DNA of 64,000 nucleotides from Stercorarius parasiticus. Lineage: Eukaryota > Chordata > Aves > Charadriiformes > Stercorariidae. This document shows positions 38,301-53,300 of this stretch, piece after piece. The DNA lies in NCBI GenBank assembly GCA_013396915.1, contig VWZL01003478.1, forward strand, positions 369,450 to 433,449, given 5' to 3'. Both the position numbers and the translations under genes were made by a program. Every line of letters begins with the position of its first letter. Position 1 is the stretch's first letter. The notes below the pieces were generated by a model. That model did not search any database and was not told where the DNA came from. It saw nothing but the letters and a program-made list of their open reading frames with translations.

Positions 38301-41300
38301 CATACCACTGGAGAAGATTAATAGGAAATTCCCTAACTGCTAACTTGTGCACAGACAGATAAAAGAGGGCAGCACATTCTTACGCTTCCAGATTTTCTAG
38401 AAGAAAGGCACTTAAGAGATTGCCTTGTTCTGCAGCCAGTTTCATGTCCAGTATCAGAGCCACTTGTGCCAAATTTGCTGTTCTGTGTGCAACAAATTCC
38501 AGGTCACAGCAAAGCAGCTTGATTCCCTGGCTGTGACTCACCTTCTGCTACTAGACTATATTATTTATTGCCTTGCAGCCTTCAGGCAGGACTGGCAGCC
38601 TGTTAGCACACTCAAGAATCTGCAGAAGCTTAACCTTGATAGTTCCAGCTGTTCAGAGAACAGTGAGGGAGAAGAGAGTGTCTGGGCAGCTAGCACATTA
38701 ATCTCATGTCTCCACCTTACCCCAGCAAGCTCACTCTCTCTCCTCCTTACCCCTCAGTAAACATATCTGCTGCCAGTTAGAGGTATCACATGATTTTGTG
38801 AAGTATTTCTTATCTTTGAGAGGCTGAGCTATTATTTCACTTAGAGGCAAGTCCCAGAGAAATTAAGGACTTAAATAGCTCTCTACCCTGGAACAGCCTA
38901 ACTGAATAGTCCTCACACAGCCTAGTCCTTGCTGAGGGAGGGAGAGCAACCTCCCCCCCAACCCAGATGGGCAAGTTAAGGTATGTTAGCAGTGTTATTT
39001 CCTGACAATTCACCTCCTACAAGCCTTCCTGAATTTCTTTGTTCAAAAGAGCTGATGGTGGTGAGATCTCAGGCTTCCTACCTTTTCACATCTTCTACTG
39101 CATGAAAAACAGACTGCTGAAGATCAGTATCAGCCTCTTCGTATCACATAAGGTAGTCAGTCTGCCAGCTTCAGCAACAAGGGGTGCAGTAGTTTAGCTA
39201 GTCTAATTAGCTAAACTTCTGCCTACTGAAAGCATGCAATAGCTACCAAGTCAGAGACTAAGATTTTTAAGTCTGTGCTATTGAATGTTAGCACAAATAG
39301 TTTTAAAATACTCTGTTTAAAACCAGCTCAAAACAGCATCTTGAAAACTGACTGAGACTAGGACCTGAAGTACCTGTGTGACTTTTCATAATCCTCAGAC
39401 ATGAGGCTTATTCAGATAGCAATTTAGATGTAATAATTGAGAAAACAGATGAAGCATATTCCATCTACGCCACAACAAATGTAGTCACCGTGTATATTGC
39501 CCTACAGGAGGCTGCCAAAGCTCACACCTCAGGTGTGCCACTCAAGGTAAGTCTAAGCTTCATAATCAGTCAAGAATGGGAAGCTCTTCCCACTCCACTA
39601 GGAGACAATGAAGTACCATATTTAAATCTAAATATTAGAAGAGAATAGGTACTGTATTTAAATCTAGAGAGACACATCACCAAAACAGCACCCTTGCAAG
39701 ACAAATAAGAGAACTATCCTTAATAGCAGATTCTTGCTTACTACCTACGGGAATGAGATGTGTTGGCTGAGACTCTTCCAGCTTGTTTCTCAACCAGTCG
39801 AAGTCTTGGTACCGCCGGCGGACAGAATACTCTGGCAAATCAAACTCTGCTCGCGTGGTCTGAAAAAGAAAAACAGGATATGCTTAGTGTGCACCGAAAT
39901 CTCTCACTTCAGAACGTAGCAGCAAATACAGTACAGCCATCACTGGTAAGGGTGAGGCCAGAGAATCCTTGCATGTGTACTCCATCCCCAAAATCATGTT
40001 TGCAGACAGCATGAGAGAAAGATCCTCTGGCCTTTCAGGCACTGGGAAAGCAGTATGAAAAATTATTACTTGGAGCTGATGTGTTCTTAAGATCTATCCA
40101 TACTTCAATACATGTTGTGCTCAGATAAACTTTATGGGAGGAGTCTGAGGGGAAGAGAGTGCCGTGCGCTACGTTAATCTTCTGGCAGTTACAAGTTTGC
40201 AGGGAAGACTATATAAAATCTTCAATCCAAGGACAAGGCTATTTTAGCCATGAAGAATTAAGAGCAAAGATATTCAGTGACTTTTGTCTTCTATTAGATG
40301 CATTAACCATGGGTGAAAAAAAAAAAAGTTTCACGACTGCCCCATATTCCAGAAGTGACACTTCCTAGGCTCCTTCAAGGGTAAAAGATTAGAATGTAAG
40401 CAATTGCTAGGTTTGTGAAGGACTGTTTTTTTTTATTTCTGAGAGGAAGAAATGAGTTTGTTTACATTAAGTTTGTGTATACCTGATTAGAGATCAGTAC
40501 ATTGAGTTAAATATTCAACGTTTTTGTTCTTCAGCGCAAGGAGATAAACTTGCCATTACAAGTTTGAGACAGAAGGCAAGTATGCAGAGAAACTTCTGGC
40601 AAACGTTTTATATAGTCCCCGAACAGCCCATAGCCTGGAAAACTAACTGCATGGGGCTGCTTGCACAGCACGTACTGCAACTGCCTAAAAGCACTAATGA
40701 AAATGTGTACCAACCAGGAGTCTCTGCTACAGAGCCTGGTATTCTAATAGCTCTGACTGGGAGGTAGATGGCCCTTATGATTATGTCCCACTGAGAAGCA
40801 CAGCTCACAGAGAAGCCCAGAGCGCTATATTTAGTTACTTGCAGAATCAAGACCATCTTGCAATGAAGGTGATGCTGCAGCGCCAGCACACTACACGTCT
40901 ACAGCTAGACATCAACATCACCAGCTCTCCTAGCTTTAGTGCTGGACTCGATGCCAGTTCCTGTTGCTTTGCTACTCCCAGCCACTACAAATGCCTGCTA
41001 AATTCCAGCAGAGATTTTGTATTTACTTCCAGAGTGGGAGCAACTGCCACATATTTGGAGAGCCAAGTAGAAGCCCTTAAATGCATGGATCTCTCTTCAC
41101 TTGCCCTCCGGATGGCTCCAGCTCTTCAGTGACTGCACATTACTCCCACCAGTCCTCACTGGGAATCCTGTAGAAGTTCTATGCCAGAAATCTCTTCCTA
41201 GGGGGAAGCCAGCAGCCTTAACAGTAGCTGTAGTATACTATAAGCAGCATGATGGTGTGATATTACATATGAAACGGTTTGGTTTCTAGAAAAGAAAGGC

Positions 41301-44300
41301 ATAGAGAGACAGTAAAGAAGTAGTCAAGCTCACCTCCCTCCTTTGACCTGCTAGCCATGGTAACAGATTCACACGTTAGTCCATGGACTAACATCATGAA
41401 TGCTCCCCAATGGAGCAGTTGTGTTTGTAGGTGAGGGACTACCAAGACCTGGATACCCACTGAGGCTTTGTGCTTTACTCAGCAACACCTCAGAGTAACA
41501 CCAGTTTATTTAATGTGTTAGAGTGCCACACTATAAATGAAACTTCTGTGACTTTGTATGAACCATTTTCACTTGTTTTGAGTAAGAGACTGAAAGGCAT
41601 TACTCTAGAACAAGATAATTCACGCACATGTAGACAGCCCTCATCAGCCAGTGGTGCTGACTGTTTTGGTCTGTTAATAGGGCAGCTATACCTGAGCCTT
41701 GCAGGAGACATCCTGAAATTTTAAAAAAGTAATGATTTAGTAGGGAGAGCTTTTACAAACTGGCTGTCACTGAGCAAAAGCTTCTTAAAAGAGGTCAGAC
41801 AGTGAGTGAATGACAGTAATCAGGATGTATGCACACTACAGCGTCTTATCCTATAGCATGAGGATGAAGGTAAAGGCTCTCATCTGTTAGTGCTGAGAAC
41901 ATTATTAACCAGTATTCTGCTAACAGTTAAGGAAAACTGTATAGGTACTCTTTAGTCTAGAAGTACAAAAGCACAGTAAGTCCCAGTGCACAAACTTTAC
42001 AGTCATTATCGCTCATCTCTAGCAAACTGCTCCTTCTGCCTTTACATCACAGGCAGATTTGCAAAGTTTTCCATATATCAGGTTTTGTTCCTCTGAGAGA
42101 AGCAGATGAAAATACATCATAGTCATCAGCATTTCAGTGTTTGCTGTACAGGCTGTCGATCTAGACAGCAAATAAGCTCTTAAAGACTATTTGGACAGAA
42201 CATAAGGGCCCTTCAAGGTTTTAATGACACTTCAATAATGCTGAAAGAATTTGGATCTCAGATCAAACTGTTCATTAGCTTAGCACGAGTTATTTTTTCC
42301 AGACTGCACACAAAAAGGAAGAGGGTCTTGCCGCTGTCTGGGGACAGTAAGAAAAACATCTGCGCTTTTGACACAGTTGAATTCCTCCTGCTTTCCTAGT
42401 AGGATCCATAAATCTCATCTTGCAAGGACACAGGTCTCTCCCAAAGGAAGCTGAGAAACTTATGTGGCAGACCTCAACCTCCGAAAAATAACGGGCAAGA
42501 CATTTCCAGGGATTTGTTGAAGACTCCAGCACAGTTCCACTAAGTCAGCACTGCAGTATTCTGGGCTCAGTTTTACTAGCTGGAAAGCAGGCAGGATTAC
42601 AGACACTTTTACCTCTGTGTTTTTGGAATAGTTTTGACTTTAGGCAATATTAAAGCAAGCACCAAGTCTTGGTCTTGTGTAAAACTGTCTTTGAGAGGAG
42701 TTAGCAGCCAAACCTAAAGCTAGCCTGTGATGACTATGTGAAAGTATCTTTGTACCCTAGTTCTAGTCTTTTACTCGCTACACCTGATGGTGGATTCCCC
42801 TCCATGTTACTATTTATTTGGGGCAAAATCTTCAACTAGAAAGACAGAAGAGCAGCAGAGGGGGAAAGGGAGCAAGGTTAGTGTTATTAGCAGTTCAAAG
42901 TTTTGTTTGCCTCAAACAGTTTAGTCTGTCTGAAAAAGAGATCATCACACTTAGGTAGATCACTAGAGTGGAGCAGGTCTGTTTCATGTGCTCAGGTAAT
43001 CTACCCCACTGGAAGCAGGAAGAGAAGGACAGGAAAAGAAAACAAGACCTCCACTTCAGTATTGACTGGTGTGAAAGCCTCTCCCTTCAAGCCTGCAGAG
43101 CAACTGCATGACTCTGAGGAACAGCACACAGCTGTTCAGACCTCCATGGGGAAGGGCACAAAAGGAGGCCTTGCCATCCTAGAGAGTACACAAAAGCAAA
43201 GTTAGAAGTACATTTACTTATGTTTCCCTCGGGACAAATGACTACACAACATACATGTAAACTTTATTTTCCCCCTCCCTCCTCAGACAGATCTGCTTCA
43301 TAAAATCCCCCTAGGGTGCACATCAGTCCATCTGAAGAGCACAAAGGTGTATCATCTAGAACACCTGAGACACTTCAATCATCACAGCCACGACCAATTA
43401 AGTTACAGCACAAGTTTCACCCACCTTTTTGGTTTCACTAGCCTCACTAGTATAAGAAAACAAGGTATGAAAGAATCAAGAGAGCCAGGTCTGAATCACT
43501 GTCCCCATTATTTCAGGGATTCTTATTGTGTTCTTTAAATGTGTTCATCCAGAAGACAGGCTGGGGAATGCTACCTAGCTCTTACTAGGAAGCTGCGAAA
43601 GCAGGGGCACAAGCAGGACCAAGTAAACTTCCTCTCAGCTTCCCTGCAAGCCATTGGTTTGGACCAAATGTTTTGGACCCTTCCTCAGCCACCACCACCT
43701 GCTGACAAAGGTGTCAGCAGATGAGAAGTCCATGGCATACTGCAAGACTTCTTTCTTGCTATGAGGATGAAGGAGCTTTCTAATGAAAGAAAAAAACACA
43801 CATAACAAAAACAAGACTGTCATCAGGTTCCACTCTTGCCTACAGTGGTGTCCAGTCACAGACACAAGCAACGTTACAGCACTAGCAATTACATTCCCCT
43901 CTTCCACCTAGTGATGCTGCTTTTCAAAGCAAGGAAGTCTTCAGCATAACTTATTCTAGGACTTAACGTTTATCCAAATCTTTGAGGTTCCAGTAGCATT
44001 CTTCAGCAGCCACCCCTGCCTCCTCATAGAGAGTCACCACAGAGACCCTTTCAGCCCTATAAAGGTCTCAAACCCCTCTCATGCAAGGCTGCAAGGGAGA
44101 TGGTGGGAAGGTATGGCCTTACACTGATGACAAGAGCAAGGTCTGCTATAGACCTTTGACCTACAACCTGGAGGTGCAAGCATCACTCATCACTGTCTAG
44201 GGATTACTTCTGCACAGCTTTTTGGCAATGTTTAATTACTGCTTTCAGCTACAATGGCTGATTGGGCAATTAGCTTAGCATTAAAGAGACCTTGTCTGTA

Positions 44301-47300
44301 TGGCAAGAATGAGTCAGACCATTAATACTGTTAGTCTTCCAAACAGCCTTTTTTTAAACAATGGTAGACAGTGCTAGAGGTGCTGACCCTAGAGGTTAGC
44401 CAGAAGTTTACAGAAATAATAAACCCAAAGAGGTGAGGCTTTCATGGTGATTGATAAGAATAAGTTATGCACTGTTTCACAATAGTATTGTAATGCTATG
44501 ATATAGTGGATTTATGTGCTACAGTGAGATCCAAAATAAAACAAGTGTTAACAAGCAGGTAGGTAGATATGCAAAATCAGAAGTACAGGATGAGGTTTTT
44601 TAATTTAAAAAAAAAGATGCTGTTGGGTAACACATCTGCTCTAAATACCTTACCCACATTCCAGAGTTCTGCTTTAAGAAGGAAGGGAACCCTTGTATGA
44701 ACACAGGTTTCCAAGCAGAGGAACATCATTAGGGTGCCACTGCATACAGATATGTTATCTTGACAGAATAATCGGGTCTTAAATTAAGGGAGAAACAATT
44801 TTAGCCATTTGCCTGTGGAAAGTTGCATCTCCTTTTGTGCATCCTATTCCTTCTGATCATGTAACAAGTTGCTCCAAGTAGAAAAGTTTCCTACGATACT
44901 ACTTAGCATTTTCTAGCAGTTAACACAGATCATTTCTTGCAAGATTAAGACACTCAGAGCAACAAAGAATGACAGGACTGCAATAAGTGTGCAGGAGGAG
45001 GTAGCTACTATTTTAGAGAAACCACATTTTTTCCTGTGCATCCTTAAAGGAAGAAATTTGAAGTAGGCATTTTGGGGGGGAAAAATAGAAGTATCTCTGC
45101 CCTGTAAAGGTTTTCTTACCTGAAAGGAAAATACTCTCTCCAGTATATAGTGCCATTTAAGTACACCAGAGGAATGTTAATCTTTTCGGACAAGTGGATC
45201 AAGTGTATTCCTAGTGCTTTTTGCCTTAGGTAACTGCAAGTGCCCAAAACAGATGTCAACATCACCTGGGAGCTGATGCTAATGAGAATGAGCTAGTTAA
45301 CAGAAATCAGTGTTCCAGTTGTGAGTGCAGTAGACTTTTCAAATCACTCTTCCTATTAGCGTAATTAGACTGCATTAATGCTTGAACTACAATACATGCC
45401 GAAAAAATCTTAAGCATGTTCCTTTTGGTAGGCAGTAGCATTCTTAGGCTATTTAGTTTCAGCAGCAGCTATATAGCCGTCTGTACCAACAACTGCATGG
45501 AAGCTAGTTTACAGTTGAGGATCAAGATTATGATTTAGGTAAGTGGCTGACAGAGGAATTGTGATAAACACTTAAAGTAGTAAGATTAAAGCATTTCAGA
45601 AAAGGACAGACACAAAATGTGAGATGCTTAACAGTGAATCAACAAGGCACATTCCCCTTCAGGGGAGGTAACTCAAGCCAAATGGGTGTCAGATTACTTT
45701 ATATGAACAAACTTTCAAGTTAATGAAAGAAACTGGCCTTGCAAGTTTACAAATAGTTCTATTTAAGAGTCAGAGACAAAAATCTAAGCTGATATGTTAA
45801 GAGTTTTGCATAGTTTCACATACTGAAGTAGTAACAGTTCTGCTAAGAGAACTCACACCTTCAACATATTCACGAGGTACTGAAAGGCACTAAGTTCCTG
45901 TCTTTAAGATAAGGAAATAAAATACAAGTCACAGACGTCCAGAACATGCCTTAAAAAAAACATCCCCAATGAAAGACACACTAGGAAAGGTGAACGTTAC
46001 TTTGTACCTTTGTTGTAACCCGGTATGTGATATATGTCTCCATTGTGCACACGTGTTTTTTGGGATCATCGACAGTAACAAAGAGGTCTCTAGTTTCCCC
46101 ATCTAAGTCATCATCCAGCTGCAGTCTGTTGAGGAGAGATGAGGAAGAGGCTGGGCTAGAAGTGTCCACAGGTGTGCCATTGGGTAGACTGAGATCCTGT
46201 ATTGGAGAGGAAAAAACAGCAAGTGAGAAGATTCACTGCAAAGCACAACATTCTTAAACATGCCACTGACAAGCTTCACCGATACATTAATGGGCTATTT
46301 ATTTCATCAGCTCCAAAGGATCACCCTTTTCCAGGACACCTGGGCAAGCCCCTAAGGTCCGGGCTTTGAGCATTAGGTTGTTCTACTGTTCCAGAAGTTG
46401 AAGAGAAAGCACATTACCACCATACCTCCCCCTAGTATGGCGCAACCTAGTTTCTATTCATAAGGAAGGAGAAGTATTGCTGAACCAACTTAGACTGAGA
46501 ACAAAACAGGTAGGCAAATCAGGAGAGCTACTTATGAGACAGGCTTCAGGCAAAGTGGCAACAGTCCAGCTGACTGGAATGCAGTCAGCGTTTGCCTCTG
46601 GAGACTCCTATAGTAGAGGAAGGAGGGCAAACTCGTATCAGAGGCTTCCCATCCAATCCATTAACTTCCAAACACTTCTGACAGCAGTCAGAGACTGAAC
46701 TGCAATCACTGCACTACAGGACAGTCACAGATCATACACCCCAGCACCAGCGTCTATGCACACCACCCTTCTGGGGTAATAAGGCCAATGAAAACACTGT
46801 GTTTTGCTTGTAGAGGTCCTCATTCCCATCCTCCCAACACCAAGAGTATCATCCAGTGCCTAGGGAAGGCAGAGGCTAAAAGAACCAGCAAGTGTCTATT
46901 TTAGGAAGAGACTCACAAGGGTTAGGAAAGTCTGTAATTCCTTGAAACTGACTCAGCAGCAGGGAAAAAAAACACCAAAACAAAAAAGCCAACCACTTTT
47001 ATAGCCAACTTGGTACATTCCCACACCTTCAAGTCTCACACTTTGATATAGACCAACTACTTCCCAGAGCTAGTGGTTACTCCACTTTGCATAAATATAA
47101 CAGCCACTTCACATGTGTTCTCTGCTCTGGTTTTGTAGCAAAGGGAGCTGACAGCACATGACAAGTTGTACAATATGTAGGAAAGTCTGACAACCGTATT
47201 AGAAAGTCCCAAAGATCCACGTCTCTTCTTTTCTGAGAAGAGGGGAGGGTTTTTGTTTGTTTGTTTTAACTAGATCTACAGAGTGTTTCCCTTGTAAGGA

Positions 47301-50300
47301 CAAAGGTTCCTCTGGTTGCTAGACAGAGAAGCATCACTACAGCTAAGCAGCACATTAACTATAAGTGTTTTAGTTTTAGAATTACTGCTTAGCCCCAGCT
47401 TCACACGGTCCTTAAGCGGACAAATGAAACTTGTGATCTTAGCAAAGCAATCCTGTTTGGGTAAGATCCTCCTCTTTCCTTACGCAATTACGGTTTATGT
47501 TCCAGCTGGACATTTATAGTCCCTGTCTTCAAAAGAAGTCTGCCTTTGTTCAAGGGTTCAGAATTACAGGCGAGAGCTTCAAGTTAAAGCTACTTGCAAA
47601 CATCTACCTTTGATGATGGCTAAGAACTGGGCTAAGTTCCTAACAGTCACAAACCCATCATGGGAGTACTGGGATTTTATAGAGCCCTCTGCCTTTTGCA
47701 GTCCTGCAGAACTTTGGTAGCACTGCTCTTCACCTCAAGGACTGCCTTACAAAGTAGGGAGAATAATGCTTTAGCCTAGACATTTTGTGAAAGTGGTGAT
47801 CTAAACTCTTGTCTACTAACAGAGAGGCGAGATGGATTCTCCCAGCTAATCCTCAGAAGTGGTTGCCAACTGATGAGAGATTTCAAATTTGACTGGCAAG
47901 TAAGCAAGAATGGGAAGGTAGGCACTCAAATGCTCTCTTAAGAGGGCAAAAGAGCAGCATGAGCACAGCACAGCTTGCCAGCTCATACATGAGGTACACA
48001 GCTTGAACTACACAAGCATCTGGCTCAGATTCAACATAGCAGAAGCATGTACAACAGGAAGAAGCAAGGCTACAATAACTCAGCAGATAAGGAGTTCTGT
48101 TGAGTTACAGAAACAGAATAAGCAGAAGACAGGATAAGATTAGCAACAGGAGACAGCTTCAGAAGATCTGCAGTTCAGCTAGACAGGAGAATTTGGCTGA
48201 GCACAGTAAAGAGCAAAGCAAACCCTGGGACACTGCAGTAGCTGTAGACAAATGTGTTCCTGTTTCCAAAAGGAAAAGACAGCTCTTCATTGCCCATGTG
48301 CAATAAACATTAGTTTAAGACAAGTTGTGCCAGAACTACAGCCAGTCAAATTCTAAGCTTCCACTATGGAAATGAATTAACTTGCGGAAACAGCTTACGC
48401 CTGGTTGCACAGGAGATCTCAAAAGCTTGTAACAAAGCCCTCCCAAGCAAGCTTAAAGAATATGATGGAATCTGCTTAAAACATGAAAACTCTACATCAA
48501 GGTGTCAGAATAACTGCAGGAAGGACCAAAGATGGAGCTTGCAGCCACTTGCATGAAGTTATCAACTTTCCTCACCAATTCTGTTAGGAGATGACAATAT
48601 CATATTAGCATGTCTTGCAGTTTTTCAGCAGGGCAGAGGTTTGTGAAGGCTGGAATCCACTTCAATCTACTTCAGTGTGTTCTTGCAGTCATGGGTCCTG
48701 TGGAATGTCTCAGGTCTTAAAATAAAGGCTGTATAGTTTTACTTGATCTCAGCCTTGGATGAAACACCCCAGATCTAGATCAAGTAAAGATTCTAGACCA
48801 ACTCTGGCTAGAAGCAGGAGAGCTGCTAGGTTGGGGGGGGGGAAGGAGAGAGGATGCCTACACTGAAAGCACTGCTGTGCTATACTGACTCATCTGCGAT
48901 TGCAGAACCTTCCCCTGTCAGTCACAGCTGGCACCAAGCCCTGCTACTTGGCTAGTTTTCAGTAGTTGAAGGCTAAGTGAGAAGCTAACTATTTGTCCTT
49001 CTTAATGGTGGAGCCTCCTAGCTAACTGCACAAGGAACAACACTTATAACTGCTGAACCTTCGTTTAACAGTAGGCAGGATCAGTTTGCTGAAGCCTTAT
49101 GCTATTGCTAGAAAGAGGTAGGCTTTGAAGCGTCACAGCAGATGGCCTAGCAATCTAAGTTGTCTCAGGCTGTAATCCTTTCATCAGAGCACCGCCTCGT
49201 CATGTTAACTGGCACTGGCTTTCTTCCATGGGACCTGGATTTTTTGCAGCTGGGGAAGCAAGACTGCATCACCTGTTCTAGTCTGATTTTACCATAGAAA
49301 GAGGAGCATGTCCTGCAGAGCCTAGCAGGAAAGGAGATCTGCAGCCATCTGCATTTCTACTTGTTGGTGTAGTTATACTCACAAGCTTATGAAATACTGA
49401 CTAGTATTAATTGTTTTATATAACAAAGAGTCTTAATTGAGTGCCAGGGACTCATGGATCAGCTTCACCTTTAGTGCACCAAGTAGCTGCTCATCCACTG
49501 TTTTCAGTGTCTATCTGCATTATCAAAGTTCACCACAGTCCCAGTCCCAGCAGGTACCTACTGCTGACAGAGCTCTTCACAGAAAAAAAGCCTTTTCATC
49601 ATATCACCTGTTACTCACAGTACAGCCAGCCTGCCATAATCCTGAGCAGTCCCACAGTGGGGAGGAGGAGAGACTGCTGCTGGCCGCCAGGCAGACGGAA
49701 TAGAGGACAGGTTCTGTCATGACATTCTTCAAGTCTTAGAGAGTATCCATGAAAAACTTCTCAAGTTTCAAGCTTTTTCTAAAGTAAAGAGCAAAGATCC
49801 TCAGCCTCTGTCCCTCACCTCCTCAGGACAGTCTCATAGCTTTGTCACCTGCTGAAGCAGGTCAGGTGAAGGTCTAGCAAGGTCTCGATCACAACCTACG
49901 GCAGAAATAGTACAACATTCAAACCTTCAGGTTTCATGATCTCCTGGTTAAGCACTAGGCTTTTGTGCACAGTTGTACAACCACCCACAGCCACACTCTT
50001 CACTCATTCCTGTGGAGTTTGCAGAATTCCTCAAGACACCCAAATTTATGGGTACATGAGATCAGATGACTCTAGCAGAACATGTTTGGTATCCTACAGT
50101 AGTAGGAACTAACTGCGTGTGTTGGAAATGCATGAGCCCTGCCAACTATGCAGGTTGCTATCTGTTAAGGAAGCAGTTTCACATTTGTTTGTTGTGTTAT
50201 GCAGTCTAAACACCTTGACTGGTTAGCCTGCCCAGAAACAGATACTAAATCTATCAAGAAGTTCATTTCATCCAAATTTAAAATTCAGCTGAATTTTATA

Positions 50301-53300
50301 AACTTGAAGCCTGCATGCAAGATGCAAAATGAGTTGGTAAGTTTCCAGCTGATGTCATCTACTCCCTCCATTCTCCCAGGAGATTTTCCAAGACTGGATT
50401 TACAGAGCAGCTTGGATACCCATAAAGTAAAACCTCAGAAGCCTGGTATTCAGTCTTCTGGACGGCAGCCTCCCCCAACAGAGTAGCACACACCGGAGAA
50501 GGCATGCAGGATTCAACCCTTGAAAGCTAAAAAAGGGTCTAAAATTCTGTAGGTATTGGCTTATCGTCAAGTGAAGATCATGCAGTCTCCTGCCAAGTTA
50601 AGTGCAGCTAGTCAATACTGCAGCTTCTAAAAGTTTAATGTTAGTTTTCACTTATCCTGCCTTAGCAAGTGTACAGCTTAACCAGATAGCTTTGCTATCT
50701 AAGCAGCAGTCCATGAAGGAAGTGGAAGAGGTGGTTCAGCTAAGTCTTCCAAGCACAGATAAGCTCATCTCTGGAAAGGGTTAGCCTGAAACCACCTGAT
50801 GCTGCAAGCCCATTGCTCTCATTCAACAAGTATTAGATGACAGTAAGAGACATTTAGAAATGTTGCTGTTTAGAGGTAAGTAGTGCACTTAACCCCAAAT
50901 ACCCCTGCCTAACTTAGGGATCTTACAGCCAGGCCTGTACTTCTCACTGCTTCACTTCTGAAATTCAGAGTGCTGTACCTTTCTCCTTGTGTTTCAAAGA
51001 CTTCTGTTGCTTTTTGCCATCCATTTCCCAGAGAGACACAACCACAGATAAAGTCATGTCAAGGGGACAGTGATTCCATACAATTGCAGCTGATTTCCTT
51101 ACCTCCCTACCTTCAGTACATGACAATAAACCATAGCAGAATTGCTGCTGGTGACTGGAAAACTAAAGTGGTTTAGATGTTAGTATTCCCAAGAATATTA
51201 TAAAAGCTTGCATTAACTTGGCTTTCACAGATCTGTTCCTCGCACTACTTGTCTGTCTCATCCCAGCAAGTTTTGAAAGCAGGTATTTTTTGCTTCTAGA
51301 GTTCTCTGCTACTGGCCTCTACAGGTCAGCTCTGCGCAGAAAGAGAAAGCACCTTTCCATCCTCCAGCCCATCTAGATCCATTCATCTGTCACTGACGGC
51401 ATAGTATCCTATTAGAAGATCTCACTGAGCATCTGTATAGTGAAATGTGAGTCTGCACAAGATTATTATCCAACATCAGCTGCAGACAAATACCTAAACT
51501 TCTTTTCAGATTGAGAACAAGGAAAAGAAAAGGCATTTGCTTCCCCTTTATATACATTCAGTTTCATTCTCTACTAGGCATCAGCATCATACTTTGTTTA
51601 CTACAAGTCACCTTTGTTTCCCCACACATTTGAGGTAGACAGGAGACACTACATGTCTCCTCCTCTTGCACTTGTCTTTGGGCAGCTACTGTAAGACAAG
51701 ATTAAACAAAGTGGGGATCCAGACTGAAGGGAAGGGAGAATGCTCCAGACACAGTAGTGAAGGGAAGATAAGAAGACAGTCTTGCTCTACAGGGTTTAAA
51801 AAACAAACCTAAAAGCCCACAGTGAACAAACTCCAAAAGCCCTGTTCATCCTCAGGAGGAAGTACCACATTTCTACACTGATACACAAACAAGACAGTGC
51901 TAACTTGTAGTTTGACTAGAACTGTAAGAATCAGCTTCTAAGGCTGGATCCACCATCCTGGGAAAGGGTAAGTTGTTACATGTACACCAGCTCCTGACAT
52001 ACTTGTCCAGTAACGGGAAGAGTACAGTATGTGTGGGTGTACTCACAAGGAACAAGATTATGCCCACAGAAGAGGTCAGTGTTTTCCACTATATTAATCA
52101 TCTAGAATCAGACTGCAAGGTTGAGGCAGGCTATTTTAAGAGCAATACAGACTAAGCTCAAATCAGAAGCAATTCTTCTTGCTCTTACCTGGAAACGTGT
52201 CAACAGCGGAGGGACAGGTCTGGGTTGAGGACGCAAGCCCAAATTTTTACTTCCTAGCCCTGGAGGGTACTAGGCAGTAAGTCTGTGGGCCCTGCTGTGT
52301 TGGGTGTAAAGCCCCTAACTCTATTGGGACATGCATACCACACCTGGTCCAAGCCTCACTTCTACAGTTCCAGCAGTACCACTGGTATTCCACCCATCTA
52401 ACCAAAAAGTGACTAGATAAACACTGGATCAATTTGTTCTCAGGATATTTTAAACAGGTGTCAGAGTACAGCATGCTGCCAAGCCATGAGTCTGATGACT
52501 TTGTTCTGGAGTTTATCGCTCGAACTGGCGTTTCTGCTCCGTAGGTCAGAGTTGCCTGGAGACAGACTCCTCAGTATCCCTGAAAAAAAATAAGAATTTC
52601 AGGTGCAGCAGCTGATGGTAACAGCATGCAGTTTGGTACCACTCAAGACCTGGGAGCATTCTTGTTTGCAAAGGCATCATACTTGGAATAGTGTTTCTTT
52701 GCACTTTGGCTGGACAGAGAAACACTAGAACATGCTTCACACAGACACTACATGACTGACACAAGCACATTCCAAACCTTCTTATGCAGGTCACGGGATT
52801 CCCACCTCTTTCCTGAGGCTAACAGCCAAATTTTATGGGATGGATTATTTCACTCTGCAGGTTTTTTTCCCATAAGTCATCACAACTAAGCTAACCAGAG
52901 CAAGAACATGGCCACAGAAGCACCTCCTGCAAGCAGCATTTTCAGCAAGAGTAATAAGCCATTTCCAATCTCTGTTGCTGTAGCCGAGTCCCTGAAGACT
53001 TCAATACAGCTCAGTTTCAGCCCTCCTGTGCACGGGCATAAAGGGGGGGTGTCACAAGAAGGTGTCAAGTACCACACCAGACCTTCTGTTCATACAGTCT
53101 GGCTATATGTCTGTCTTCTTACAGAGTCCTTAAGAGGGTGGCCTCTTTTCCTAGTCTGGAAGAGGAACTGTGCAATATCACACTAAAGCTAGATGTGGTT
53201 CAGGTTACACTGTAAAAATGAGGATCATGAGTGGCATCTCACAGATGTTTTACAGTAGTTAAGAGAAATCCTTTGGTATTAGTAATAAACCATGTTACTG

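Larger units (their letters stand above)
36087..39748 (-). other. SNX30 intron 3
   Basis: This 3.7-kb phase-0 intron holds an A-rich near-tandem pair at 37911-37950 and an 18-bp imperfect direct repeat (39613-39630 and 39649-39666). No gene or transposable element is recognised. Confidence 0.8.
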